Part shown: positions 14,210 through 21,841 of the stretch, piece after piece
Layout of the letters: the number at the start of each line of letters is the position of its first letter
How positions within the stretch are numbered: position 1 is the stretch's first letter
The notes under the pieces: model-generated
Seen by the model: only the letters and a program-made list of their open reading frames with translations
The model's database searches: none
What the model was told of the DNA's origin: nothing
Source: RYN-417 sp043745485
GTDB taxonomy: Bacteria; Patescibacteriota; Saccharimonadia; Saccharimonadales; JACDBH01
DNA length: 22,077 nucleotides
Direction: 5' to 3'
NCBI GenBank assembly: GCA_043745485.1
Contig: JAYTSU010000026.1
Location: 1-22,077, forward strand
Program-made: the position numbers and the translations under genes

Positions 14210-15304
14210 ATGGACGAAAAAACTACTCAACCAGCCAACATAACAGAGCCAGTAAGGTCTGTTGCACCACAAGTTATACCGTCAAAAAAATCATCAAAAA
14301 GAGTGTTTATCATGGCACTACTGCTTGGTTCAGCAGCTATAATAACTGCAGTATTGCTACTGCATAAATCAGCTAGCGCGCCTTCTGTGTCAACAATCCC
14401 TAAAGCTGTAGTCACAACGAATACTGCAGCAACTAAACCTGAGGTAACGACGGCAAAAGTTGAAGGCTTGCAGCTTGATCCAGTTAAGAATTACGGCAAT
14501 AAATATACCAATGGCATAGTGCCTGTAGGTGATAATATGTACAGTACCGATGCTGCTAAAAAGGGCTCTGTATATGTATGTAGAGCAAACTATGTACCGG
14601 CTAGTCAAGCGGGGGCACAGACAAGGGGACCATGGTTTAATGGTACTAGTAGTTGGGATCTAAACAAAAAACAGCACATTAACGGCTCAGTAAACTGGAC
14701 GCCTAGTATGAGTGTGGTAGTGCAAAATGGAAAGCGCATTATTACCACCAACGACCTGCCCAACCATCCAACTGGTGTCTATCCAGTTGCGGCTACTGAC
14801 CCCGCGCGTAAATATGATGCAAATCCCGGCACAATTAGCGCACAATCCTTAGTCTATAGCCTTACTGCCGAACCAGCTTATGGTTCTCCGCAGTGCATGG
14901 GGGGTGAAGTGGGTGTTATGCTCACCGGCTCTGCTTTATTTAATGCTTTTGATGCAGGAGGACGTGACGCCGGGGCGTGGGAAGTACAAGATAGTTGCGG
15001 TGGCCACCCGCAGAACAGGGGCGAATATCATTATCATAGCTTAAGCTCATGCATCACCGACCAAAGCGTAAAAACTGTCATAGGATATGCACTGGATGGC
15101 TACCCAATCACAGGACCAAAAGTGGGCGAGAGTAATTATTTGACCACGGACGATTTAGATGAATGCCATGGCATAGTCAGTCAAGTAACTATCGATAACA
15201 TACCGGTTACCACGTATCACTACGTGATGACGCAGGACTTTCCATATTCAGCGAGCTGCTTTCGGGCATCGGCTTCTCAGCCTCCGGGCAAACCAGAACA
15301 TTAA
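14210..15304 (+). CDS. Membrane-anchored YHYH-domain protein
   Basis: The 364-residue protein has a cytoplasmic head, one membrane helix (about 32-51), a Thr/Ala-rich linker (55-85) and a large outside domain. The domain carries the YHYH family marks: 'GEYHYH' (271-276), 'GYALDGYPITGP' (292-303), 'DLDECHG' (315-321) and 'YHYVMTQDFPY' (336-346). Six cysteines in the outside part (124, 229, 263, 281, 319, 350) suggest disulfides. The His/Asp-rich motifs look metal-binding; biochemical function of the family is unknown to me. It is divergent from the 14143 gene across 66 bp and convergent with the Nudix gene, with 2 bp between stops. Confidence 0.88.
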   Translation: MDEKTTQPANITEPVRSVAPQVIPSKKSSKRVFIMALLLGSAAIITAVLLLHKSASAPSVSTIPKAVVTTNTAATKPEVTTAKVEGLQLDPVKNYGNKYTNGIVPVGDNMYSTDAAKKGSVYVCRANYVPASQAGAQTRGPWFNGTSSWDLNKKQHINGSVNWTPSMSVVVQNGKRIITTNDLPNHPTGVYPVAATDPARKYDANPGTISAQSLVYSLTAEPAYGSPQCMGGEVGVMLTGSALFNAFDAGGRDAGAWEVQDSCGGHPQNRGEYHYHSLSSCITDQSVKTVIGYALDGYPITGPKVGESNYLTTDDLDECHGIVSQVTIDNIPVTTYHYVMTQDFPYSASCFRASASQPPGKPEH

Positions 15305-15306
15305 GT

Positions 15307-15765
15307 CTAGAGGTCAAACTTTCCACGATTATGTACGCCAATTATTGTGGTCGTGACGCCTGTAAAATCTAACTGAGGCAAATGGAGTGGGTCTATAAGC
15401 GCGTCATCTATATGTTCGTTTCCACGTATAAAAACACCGTCAATAGCACGGCCTTCGCAACCCCAGGCAATGTAGGTGCCCAGCATGTCAACATCATCAA
15501 CGTGACGCTCATCAAGTAATATCAGCTTCCCGATTTTAATCCATAGCCCAGTTTCTTCTTGGGTTTCGCGCACAACGCATTGTTCTCTCGTTTCGTTTGC
15601 TTCGCGTTGTCCACCAGGAACTTCCCAAAGCCCAGGATTCTTTTTACTATCTAACTTGCGCCGAAGAATTCTTATTTCGTCTCCTAAACCTGCTGGCAAA
15701 AAAACCCGTACTGTTTCTACATTGCGTATTCGATTGGGAGCAGCAGCTCTATTTTTATCATTCAT
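15307..15765 (-). CDS. Nudix hydrolase
   Basis: Nudix enzymes cleave nucleoside diphosphates linked to another moiety. The Nudix box is complete: G-x5-E-x7-R-E-x2-E-E-x-G, seen as 'GGQREANETREQ' followed by 'CVVRETQEETGL' (about 51-74), with the metal-binding glutamates in place. Before it, 'LWEVPGG' is the usual strand leading into the box. At 152 residues it is a single-domain member. The substrate cannot be predicted; a NUDT2/MutT-like or mRNA-decapping role is possible but not shown. The start follows a TG-C-TACAAT extended -10 by 8 nt, with no ribosome site. Confidence 0.93.
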   Translation of the reverse strand: MNDKNRAAAPNRIRNVETVRVFLPAGLGDEIRILRRKLDSKKNPGLWEVPGGQREANETREQCVVRETQEETGLWIKIGKLILLDERHVDDVDMLGTYIAWGCEGRAIDGVFIRGNEHIDDALIDPLHLPQLDFTGVTTTIIGVHNRGKFDL

Positions 15766-15773
15766 TAAGACCT

Positions 15774-15782
15774 ATTGTAGCA
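15774..15782 (-). promoter_or_regulatory. Extended -10, leaderless Nudix promoter
   Basis: On the minus strand TG-C-TACAAT ends at 15774, 8 nt before ATG 15765. Confidence 0.6.
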
Positions 15783-15888
15783 GTATTGTCATAAATATGG
15801 CACTTATAATATAAGATTATCTGCCGAGTGCCTCAAGATAAGATAATCGATTTGCCCTTTTTGATGAATGCTTAAAGTCAGCTTCGTG

Positions 15889-15894
15889 TAGACT
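15889..15894 (+). promoter_or_regulatory. -10 box, leaderless start at 15901
   Basis: TAGACT ends 6 nt before ATG 15901, matching the TANACT form seen at other genes here. Confidence 0.5.
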
Positions 15895-15900
15895 ATAAGC

Positions 15901-16485
15901 ATGACCGGCAGAACGCATGATTTGGCAGCAATAACCGCCTTGGGTATTGTCTTTTTAAGCAACCCCATCTACCCGCTGCGGCTTTCAACAGTTATAGTAT
16001 GCATCATCGCCAACCTAATAGGGGGCATTACGCCTGATATAGATCAGCCCACGGCACCTTTTTGGCGGAATTTGCCGATTGGCAACATTTTTGGGAAGAC
16101 TTTCGGCAAGCTAACGGGTGGCCATAGGTTCCTGACGCATTCAGTTGCTGGCGTGGCCCTGATATTATTTGCCGCACATTGGCTGCTGGTATTTTTAAGC
16201 CCCATATTGGGACAGGTAGATATTGGCTACGTATGGTGGGCCTACGCAATTGGAGTTGTCAGCCATTTGTTTATGGATATGTTTACTAAGGAAGGCGTTC
16301 CACTTCTCATACCTATACCTATAAAGTTTGGCATTCCGCCATTAAAAAGTTTGCGTATAACAACCGACAAATGGGTAGAGCACCTTTTGGTCTTCCCGGG
16401 GCTTCTTGCACTCAATGGCCTGATAGTGGCAATGTATTACCAGCAAGTCCTGGAGATTATGCGCCGTATTGGGTCGTCACACTAA
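15901..16485 (+). CDS. YdjM-type membrane-bound metal-dependent hydrolase
   Basis: A 194-residue membrane protein of the YdjM/DUF457 family. Marks are 'MTGRTHDLAAI' at the start (H6), 'GGITPDIDQP' (about 41-50), 'GHRFLTHS' (74-81) and 'HLFMDMFTKEGVPLL' (about 122-136), which place His and Asp residues as a likely metal site between membrane helices. About four to five helices are visible. Some relatives are LexA-regulated in proteobacteria; no SOS box is evident here. The reaction is unknown. Its stop codon overlaps that of the Fur-family gene on the other strand. Confidence 0.88.
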   Translation: MTGRTHDLAAITALGIVFLSNPIYPLRLSTVIVCIIANLIGGITPDIDQPTAPFWRNLPIGNIFGKTFGKLTGGHRFLTHSVAGVALILFAAHWLLVFLSPILGQVDIGYVWWAYAIGVVSHLFMDMFTKEGVPLLIPIPIKFGIPPLKSLRITTDKWVEHLLVFPGLLALNGLIVAMYYQQVLEIMRRIGSSH

Positions 16486-16910
16486 ACGTTTAATACGCGG
16501 CAACTGCTGCATAAGCCTTCGATTTCAAGTGTATGACTGGTGGGCATAAAACCATTGTGATGGGAAACGGATTCTAGTATAACGTCAAAGCTTTTTGGTT
16601 CGTCAAAACTAATTGTTTTGTGACACGAAGTGCAGGTAAAGTGATGATGGTGTGGAATAAAGTCGTCTGTAAGTTCGAGGTGGTATTTCCAGCCTTTGGC
16701 TACACGCTGGGCAATATTGAGATCTTCAAACAGTTCTATTGTACGGTAGACAGTTGTGCGGTTTACATTACTACGAAGACGAGTATAGAGTGACTGCATG
16801 CTAAGCGGGCCATCGGTTTGTAAGATGGCAAATACCTGCATACGCGGCTCAGTTAGGCTGTAGCCCGCTTTTTTTAGATGCAGGGCCAAAGTGGATTCCA
16901 CAGATTTCAT
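16482..16910 (-). CDS. Fur-family metal-dependent transcriptional repressor
   Basis: A 142-residue Fur-superfamily protein. The N-terminal winged helix contains 'SLTEPRMQVFAILQ' (18-31) and recognition helix 'NRTTVYRTIELFEDL' (50-64). The C-terminal dimerisation domain has the His-rich metal site 'HHHHF' (87-91), the structural-zinc pairs CTSC (93-96) and CSSC (134-137), and 'SHTLEIEGLC'. ATG 16910 gives the normal Fur N-terminus; the extension to 16988 would run through the shared promoter. A TACACT box 6 nt before this ATG, with a TTGCAA -35, supports the choice. The divergent ZIP transporter and the palindrome between them suggest control of metal uptake, with autoregulation. Whether the metal is Zn, Ni, Mn or Fe is not decided by the sequence. 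Confidence 0.94.
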   Translation of the reverse strand: MKSVESTLALHLKKAGYSLTEPRMQVFAILQTDGPLSMQSLYTRLRSNVNRTTVYRTIELFEDLNIAQRVAKGWKYHLELTDDFIPHHHHFTCTSCHKTISFDEPKSFDVILESVSHHNGFMPTSHTLEIEGLCSSCRVLNV

Positions 16911-16916
16911 GACAAT

Positions 16917-16946
16917 AGTGTATCGCAAATATTTCAATAATTGCAA
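16917..16946 (-). promoter_or_regulatory. Leaderless promoter of the Fur-family gene
   Basis: On the minus strand TTGCAA (16941-16946) and TACACT (16917-16922) are separated by 18 bp. The -10 ends 6 nt before ATG 16910. The -35 is the left half-site of the palindrome at 16941-16957. Confidence 0.7.
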
Positions 16947-16957
16947 CAAAGTTGCAA
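16941..16957. promoter_or_regulatory. Palindromic operator TTGCAA-N5-TTGCAA between the Fur-family and ZIP genes
   Basis: TTGCAACAAAGTTGCAA is a perfect inverted repeat of 7-bp arms around AAA. Its form matches the Nur-type Fur-family box described in Streptomyces (TTGCAA-N5-TTGCAA). Each half-site is the -35 element of one of the two divergent promoters, so a bound repressor dimer would cover both. Confidence 0.75.
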
Positions 16958-16980
16958 AAAAAGCCTTCAAGTTCAATACT
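16952..16980 (+). promoter_or_regulatory. Leaderless promoter of the ZIP transporter gene
   Basis: TTGCAA (16952-16957) and AATACT (16975-16980) are separated by 17 bp. The -10 ends 7 nt before ATG 16988. The -35 is the right half-site of the palindrome. Confidence 0.65.
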
Positions 16981-16987
16981 ATAACCA

Positions 16988-17704
16988 ATGATAATTTTTA
17001 TTTTAGCATCTGTTGCTTTCTGCTCAACGCTGCTCGGCGGTCTTGCCGGTCTTAAAAACAAGGACCGACTTCATCGATTTCTAGGCTATACAGCCGGTGT
17101 ACTTATGGGAGTAGTGGCATTTGATTTATTACCCGAAATTTTTGCCACATTGCAGAAAACAAACTCTAGCCCAACGCGCGCAATGGTAGCACTTGTAGTC
17201 GGCTTTCTCACATTTCACGTTATAGAAAAAAGTATTTTGATTCATCATAGCCAAGAAACAGAGTATGAACAACATCACCACCCACATGTAGGCGTCGCAA
17301 GTGCCATTGCGCTGAGCGGACATAGCTTTTTAGACGGTGTTGGGATTGGGCTTGGGTTTCAAGCAGGAAATGCTATCGGTATTGCAGTTGCCATTGCGGT
17401 GATTGCTCACGACTTTACTGACGGGCTCAACACGGTAAACTTGATGCTGCTCAACAAGAACCGTACCAAAAAGGCATTTATGTACCTGCTGCTCGATGCA
17501 GTAGCTCCCATCTTGGGTGCGCTAAGTACGCTGCTGTTTACAATTCCAGACACATGGTTGCCGATATATCTTGGATTCTTTGCTGGCTTTTTACTTTATA
17601 TTGGCGCCAGCGAGATTCTACCCGAGGCTCACAGCAAGCATTCTTCTTACACAACTATTCTCACAACTATAGCGGGCGCGGTCTTTATATTTGCAGTTAC
17701 TTAA
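16988..17704 (+). CDS. ZIP-family metal transporter
   Basis: A 238-residue polytopic protein with about eight membrane helices. The ZIP metal-path motifs are visible: 'GHSFLDGVGIGLGF' in helix IV (111-124, H112 and D116), 'IAHDFTDGLNTVNL' in helix V (139-152, H141, D142, D145, N148), and 'ASEILPEAHSKH' near the end. A His-rich cytosolic loop, 'EQHHHPH' (94-100), between helices III and IV is typical of zinc carriers. ZIP proteins bring Zn, Fe or Mn into the cytosol. The divergent Fur-family gene and shared operator imply metal-responsive repression. It has no ribosome site and is predicted leaderless. Confidence 0.93.
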   Translation: MIIFILASVAFCSTLLGGLAGLKNKDRLHRFLGYTAGVLMGVVAFDLLPEIFATLQKTNSSPTRAMVALVVGFLTFHVIEKSILIHHSQETEYEQHHHPHVGVASAIALSGHSFLDGVGIGLGFQAGNAIGIAVAIAVIAHDFTDGLNTVNLMLLNKNRTKKAFMYLLLDAVAPILGALSTLLFTIPDTWLPIYLGFFAGFLLYIGASEILPEAHSKHSSYTTILTTIAGAVFIFAVT

Positions 17705-17724
17705 AGCCATCTAAATGCCCTAGA

Positions 17725-17733
17725 TGATATACT
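17725..17733 (+). promoter_or_regulatory. Extended -10, leaderless rmuC promoter
   Basis: TG-A-TATACT ends 6 nt before ATG 17740. It is one of the clearest cases of the leaderless pattern. Confidence 0.65.
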
Positions 17734-17739
17734 AAGACT

Positions 17740-18945
17740 ATGATTATAGTGGTAATTATCTTGGGGGTTCTGGTAGCTGTGCTCAGCTTTATGTTGGTTC
17801 GTAAGCCTGCCGCAGTTGTGACTGTTGACGACCAAAAGATAACTGAGCTGATACGTAAAGAGATGCGCGAAAACCGGAGCGAAATGGCAGAGAATCTGAA
17901 GGGTGCAAACGACTCACTCGATAAACGCATGTCGTCTTTAGGTAAATTACAATCTGAAAGCTTAAGCGCACTTGGAGAAAAAATCGAAAAACGTCTGGGG
18001 GCTATCCAGTCAAACAACTCAGAACAGCTTGAAAAGATGCGTGCCACAGTGGATGAAAAGCTCCAAAGCACCTTAGAAAAACGCTTGAGCGAAAGCTTTA
18101 AAGTGGTTAGTGAACGCTTGGAACAGGTGCATAAAGGTCTTGGCGAAATGCAAACGCTTGCAACAGACGTTAGTGACTTTAAGCGGGTGCTTACAAATGT
18201 AAAAACACGCGGAACGTGGGGCGAAGTGCAGCTAGAAAGCTTGCTGGAGCAGGTGTTTATAAAAGATCATTACGAAAAGCAGGTTATGTTAAAGCCGGGT
18301 AGCCGTGATCAAGTTGACTTTGCCATCAAGCTTCCGGACAAGAGCAGTGCTAAAGAATTTATCTACCTTCCAATAGATGCTAAGTTTCCACTAGAAGACT
18401 ATCAGCGCCTCGTCGTAGCCCAAGAAAAAGGTGATCTTGCCACTATGGAACTTGCCAATAAGGCATTAATCAATAGAGTAAAAATAGAAGCCAAAAGTAT
18501 CAAAGAAAAGTATATTTTCCCGCCTAAAACGACAGATTTTGCGATTTTGTATGTGCCGACAGAGGGCTTGTATGCAGAGATATTGCGAAGCCCAGGTTTG
18601 TTTGAACTGCTGCAAAGCCAATACCGCGTAACAATCGCTGGGCCCACAACAGTTGCTGCAATCCTCAGCAGCTTCCAACTTGGGTTTAGGACACTAGCAA
18701 TTGCTGAACAGACGGGTCAGGTATGGGAACTGCTCACAACTATAAAGGGCGAATTTGGAACCTTTGGCACATTGTTAGAAAAGACCCGTGATAAGTTAGT
18801 GAGCGCTACAAATGATTTAGATAAGGCGAGTAGCAAGACTCGAACTATAGAGCGCAAACTGGGTAAAGTACAGCTACTGGCCGACAAAACTGTTGAAGCC
18901 GCTGAACAAGCTTCTTTGCTCGAAAACTCTCTGTTAGACGATTAA
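17740..18945 (+). CDS. rmuC: RmuC-family protein
   Basis: RmuC family proteins limit DNA inversion/recombination and carry a PD-(D/E)XK-like nuclease core. This 401-residue copy has an N-terminal membrane helix (2-20), a long coiled-coil region (about 30-135, with heptad-like 'ENLKGANDSLDKRMSSLGKL'), then the RmuC domain with 'NVKTRGTWGEVQLESLLEQ' (about 153-171), 'DQVDFAIKLP' (about 190-199), 'LPIDAKFPLEDYQRL' (about 210-224) and 'FAILYVPTEGLYAEI'. The acidic residues and the 'DAK' triplet fit the nuclease-like active site. A C-terminal helical segment ends the protein. It stands alone, between the ZIP gene and the surface-protein cluster. Confidence 0.95.
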   Translation: MIIVVIILGVLVAVLSFMLVRKPAAVVTVDDQKITELIRKEMRENRSEMAENLKGANDSLDKRMSSLGKLQSESLSALGEKIEKRLGAIQSNNSEQLEKMRATVDEKLQSTLEKRLSESFKVVSERLEQVHKGLGEMQTLATDVSDFKRVLTNVKTRGTWGEVQLESLLEQVFIKDHYEKQVMLKPGSRDQVDFAIKLPDKSSAKEFIYLPIDAKFPLEDYQRLVVAQEKGDLATMELANKALINRVKIEAKSIKEKYIFPPKTTDFAILYVPTEGLYAEILRSPGLFELLQSQYRVTIAGPTTVAAILSSFQLGFRTLAIAEQTGQVWELLTTIKGEFGTFGTLLEKTRDKLVSATNDLDKASSKTRTIERKLGKVQLLADKTVEAAEQASLLENSLLDD

Positions 18946-18973
18946 TTAAATTACTAAAACTGGATTGAAAGCA

Positions 18974-18979
18974 TACAGT
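18974..18979 (+). promoter_or_regulatory. -10 box, leaderless start at 18986
   Basis: TACAGT ends 6 nt before ATG 18986. It lies inside the longer frame beginning at TTG 18965, so that start would be upstream of the transcript. Confidence 0.55.
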
Positions 18980-18985
18980 ACGAGC

Positions 18986-19585
18986 ATGACATCAAAACTA
19001 AAGCGAATGTTTTTAAGAAAGAAAATTATTATTACGATTATTATTTTGATTTTAGGATTGTCTGCTGGTTTATACGGAATACAAGCATTAAATAAGCCTG
19101 CTGAAGGAGTAGTTAATCAAGATTTTAACCAACCGATTGCACCATACAAACAACCCAGTGAAATTCTTAAAGAATTTAAAAGTACATATTTTACGTCAAA
19201 ATATCCGAGTCGATATGAGTTGCAAGTTAACCAAAATAAATCTGCATCATTAGAATCATGGATTGTGATCGCACACCAAGCTATCGGCCAAGGTCCTAGT
19301 TCAAAAATAGGTATATCAGTTACCAACCTGCCAAATGGCGGCGTTAAAGAGGACAGTGCCTATAAACAGTTTGAAGCTTTCAAGGAGATTTATACGCTCA
19401 CTAAAGAGACGCACAATGGCAAAGCAGTTGTGGTTGCGGAGCGTACAGATCCAAATTATGAACATACTATACTATGGGAAAATAGTGCATATTTACTGAC
19501 AGCCAGCCTCACTTCTGGTCAAAAGAACTCGCAGTTAGTATCCGAGCTTAACGTGATTTTGGATAACCTTATGTGGGCAGAGTAG
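18986..19585 (+). CDS. Membrane-anchored extracellular protein (199 aa)
   Basis: A short basic head (MTSKLKRMFLRKK) is followed by one membrane helix (about 14-34) and an outside domain. The domain begins 'LKEFKSTYFTSKYPSRYEL' and ends 'SQLVSELNVILDNLMWAE', a mixed alpha/beta pattern like that of the 13355 protein's outside part (both have a 'YP' near the domain start and a helix with 'NxIxxxL' at the end). Function is unknown. ATG 18986 is preferred to TTG 18965 because a -10 box lies between them. It opens a run of exported proteins that continues to the window edge. Confidence 0.7.
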   Translation: MTSKLKRMFLRKKIIITIIILILGLSAGLYGIQALNKPAEGVVNQDFNQPIAPYKQPSEILKEFKSTYFTSKYPSRYELQVNQNKSASLESWIVIAHQAIGQGPSSKIGISVTNLPNGGVKEDSAYKQFEAFKEIYTLTKETHNGKAVVVAERTDPNYEHTILWENSAYLLTASLTSGQKNSQLVSELNVILDNLMWAE

Positions 19586-19615
19586 CTCCGTTTGTAGTTA
19601 AAACGCATAAGCATA

Positions 19616-19621
19616 TATACT
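19616..19621 (+). promoter_or_regulatory. -10 box, leaderless start at 19630
   Basis: TATACT ends 8 nt before ATG 19630. A weak TTGTAG (19592-19597) lies 18 bp upstream. Confidence 0.55.
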
Positions 19622-19629
19622 AAACGCAT

Positions 19630-20649
19630 ATGAAGTGGCTTTTACCAGGTTTATTATTGTTTGCAGCATTACCAGCGACATCAACATACCAGCTTAATAG
19701 CTTTGGGTTTGGTAGTGGTGGAACCGCAAACTCAACAACCTCTACCTATGCGCTCGAAGGAACTGCGGGAGAATTAGCAGGACAAACGGCAGCCACGACA
19801 ACTTATAAGTTAAAACCTGGTTTTGTTGAGACGCAACAGGCTCATGTGCCAAAAGTAGCAGCATTAGACAACGGCAGTGGTATTTATTATAACAAACTAC
19901 ATTTTGTCATTGATCAGCAAAATAACCCAGCTGACGCGTTGTATGCACTATCAATCAGCACTGACAACTTCGTCTCAAACATCAAATATGTAAAAAGTGA
20001 CTTTACGGTCGGGACATCTCTGGTTCTTGCAGACTATCAGACCTATACAACATGGGGTGGTGCCTCAGGAGCTAATATTATAGGGCTGCTTCCAAACACT
20101 CTGTATTATCTCCGCATAAAGGTTACCCAAGGCAAATTTACAGAGTCCCAATATGGCCCAGCCGCAAATGCTACTACCGCCATTCCGCAATTGTCATTTT
20201 CTGTTACAACAAATGCAATCACTTTAGGGAGCTTATTGGCAGGAAATGTGGTGGATGCGCCCCAGACAATAGATGTAACGTTTGCCACCAATGCCGCTTC
20301 CGGCGGAGACGTATATATAAATGGCATGAACAGCGGGCTCCTGAGTGCATCATCAGTATCAACAATCAGCAGTGCATCCGGAAACTTAAGTGTATTATCA
20401 AGAGGTTTTGGCGTACGTGTAACTACAACAGGAGCTACAAGTGGGACATTTAGCAGCCAAAGTCCCTACAATGGTACATTAAACAACATCGGCCTAACAG
20501 ATACAGTGATTCGAAGAATAATTTCTGCTCCTGGTCCGATAGTTGGCGGAACAGGATCTGTGCTATTAAAAGCCAAATCGGCAGTTACCGATCCAGTCGC
20601 TACGGACTATACTGAAACCTTAACTATGCTTGCTTCAGCGTCGTTCTAA
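19630..20649 (+). CDS. Secreted surface protein with FN3-like region and shared C-terminal module
   Basis: A 339-residue exported protein. A signal-peptide-like start (MKWLLPGLLLFAALPATS) leads to a Gly/Thr/Ser-rich segment with 'STYALEGTAGELAGQ' and 'TTYKLKPGFVETQQA'. Residues about 75-185 look fibronectin-III-like ('LLPNTLYYLRIKVTQGKFTES'). The last 150 or so residues form a module shared with the next gene: 'LSFSVTTNAITLGSL', 'FATNAASGGDVYINGMNSG' and the terminal 'ATDYTETLTMLASASF'. No LPXTG-like sorting signal or C-terminal membrane anchor is present, so how it is held at the surface is unclear. A role in adhesion or the surface coat is plausible only. Confidence 0.75.
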   Translation: MKWLLPGLLLFAALPATSTYQLNSFGFGSGGTANSTTSTYALEGTAGELAGQTAATTTYKLKPGFVETQQAHVPKVAALDNGSGIYYNKLHFVIDQQNNPADALYALSISTDNFVSNIKYVKSDFTVGTSLVLADYQTYTTWGGASGANIIGLLPNTLYYLRIKVTQGKFTESQYGPAANATTAIPQLSFSVTTNAITLGSLLAGNVVDAPQTIDVTFATNAASGGDVYINGMNSGLLSASSVSTISSASGNLSVLSRGFGVRVTTTGATSGTFSSQSPYNGTLNNIGLTDTVIRRIISAPGPIVGGTGSVLLKAKSAVTDPVATDYTETLTMLASASF

Positions 20650-20660
20650 ACATAATCAGG

Positions 20661-20690
20661 TTGACAGCGTAAAAGCAGAACTGTTATATT
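20661..20690 (+). promoter_or_regulatory. Strong promoter of the 20729 surface-protein gene
   Basis: Consensus -35 TTGACA (20661-20666) with -10 TATATT (20685-20690, 18 bp) preceded by TG; TTATAT at 17 bp is an overlapping reading. Transcription would start near 20697, leaving a leader of about 30 nt with TAGGA 7 nt before GTG 20729. Full -35, extended -10 and a ribosome site together suggest high expression. Confidence 0.75.
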
Positions 20691-20728
20691 TCACTCAGAT
20701 ACAAAAACATTAAATATAGGATAAAACT

Positions 20729-21820
20729 GTGCAACTCGTAAAAAGTAAACTCTCACCCCTTGTATATTACGGAATTATCGCCGTACTATTGCTCCAAACA
20801 TTTCTAATAATTATGGCGAGTCATGCACATGCCGCAACGCTCACCACTACGTACATTCGTCTCAACCGTATGAAAACAGCAACGGGAACAACTTTTCGGG
20901 TTGTTTTTAAAGCGGCATCAAGCCAAACGGCACAAGTTGCCGTAGACTTCAACGGTACTGATACCGGCGCTGCACAGTGGATAAACGCTACTCCTGGCGG
21001 ACTCGTGACAACTGGTGCAGTTACAACATCAACTACACAGTGTGTAACTGATGGCTTTACGGCACTCCCAGGCGTAACAAGCGCTACTGGTGCTGGTTCG
21101 ACCATTACAACTAGCGGTGTCACTGCAACTACGTCCGGCACAACCTACTGTGTTGACTTCACAACAGCTACAGCAGTCACTACTCCTACACTTGCAGGTG
21201 AGTATCACCCAACTATTACACAGGGTACGGACTCAGTAACAATTGGTGTGCGTGTTATAACCAACGATCAGATCGTGGTAACAGCTACGGTACCACCAAC
21301 ATTCAACTTTGTATTGAGTGGCAATACAGATACTTTTGCATCCAACTTAAGCACTTCATCAGTGGTATCTACGGCTGGAAAGACGGTAACTATAACTACT
21401 AACGCTGCTTCTGGGTGGATTACGTGGGTCAAGGGTTTAAACGGCTCTAGCGGTGCAGCTACCAAGGGTGCACTGAAGTCTTCAACAGCTTCTAACTTCA
21501 CAATTCCTACTACCAATGCTAATGCACTCGGTAGTGCATCGCATACCTTGACAACCAACACGCAGGATTACGGACTTGGAGTTACTATCACGACAGACGC
21601 AGCCAGCGGCGGTACTGTAGTCCTTGACGCAGCCTATGATGGTACAAGCAGTAAAGCTGGTGTAGTTGACCCTAATAACTATCGACCAATTGCCAGCGCT
21701 AACGGTACGGCTAACGGTGATGTAATTACCCTTACAGAGCGTGCAACTATTGACGGTTCAGTTCCTGCTGCAACCGACTATACCGATACGTTGACGGTAA
21801 TTGGTGCCGGTAATTTCTAA
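20729..21820 (+). CDS. Secreted Thr/Ala-rich surface protein, probably abundant
   Basis: A 363-residue exported protein. The signal peptide (helix about 12-30, cleavage after 'SHAHA') is clear. The mature protein is very rich in Thr, Ala, Ser and Gly and poor in charge, with beta-strand-like alternation and few aromatic residues, as in surface-layer or fibre subunits. Two cysteine pairs may form disulfides ('TTQCVTDGF' and 'TTYCVDF'). The C-terminal ~170 residues match the module of the preceding gene: 'TITTNAASGWITWVKGLNG', 'DYGLGVTITTDAASGG' and the final 'ATDYTDTLTVIGAGNF'. The GTG start has TAGGA upstream. A strong promoter and the following terminator make it a single-gene unit. Confidence 0.8.
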   Translation: MQLVKSKLSPLVYYGIIAVLLLQTFLIIMASHAHAATLTTTYIRLNRMKTATGTTFRVVFKAASSQTAQVAVDFNGTDTGAAQWINATPGGLVTTGAVTTSTTQCVTDGFTALPGVTSATGAGSTITTSGVTATTSGTTYCVDFTTATAVTTPTLAGEYHPTITQGTDSVTIGVRVITNDQIVVTATVPPTFNFVLSGNTDTFASNLSTSSVVSTAGKTVTITTNAASGWITWVKGLNGSSGAATKGALKSSTASNFTIPTTNANALGSASHTLTTNTQDYGLGVTITTDAASGGTVVLDAAYDGTSSKAGVVDPNNYRPIASANGTANGDVITLTERATIDGSVPAATDYTDTLTVIGAGNF

Positions 21821-21841
21821 AATAGTTCTCGTACTTCGTAT

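Noticed and set aside
14144..14272. 43-residue Cys-rich extension of the 13355 protein
   Set aside because: It overlaps the promoter and the first codons of the divergent YHYH gene, and the composition is unlike the rest of the protein.
16911..16988. 26-residue N-terminal extension of the Fur-family protein
   Set aside because: It crosses the palindrome and both divergent promoters, and MKSVESTLALHLKKAG is a normal Fur-family N-terminus.
18965..18985. TTG start giving seven extra N-terminal residues for the 18986 gene
   Set aside because: A -10 hexamer (18974-18979) lies inside the extension and the ATG at 18986 fits the leaderless pattern.
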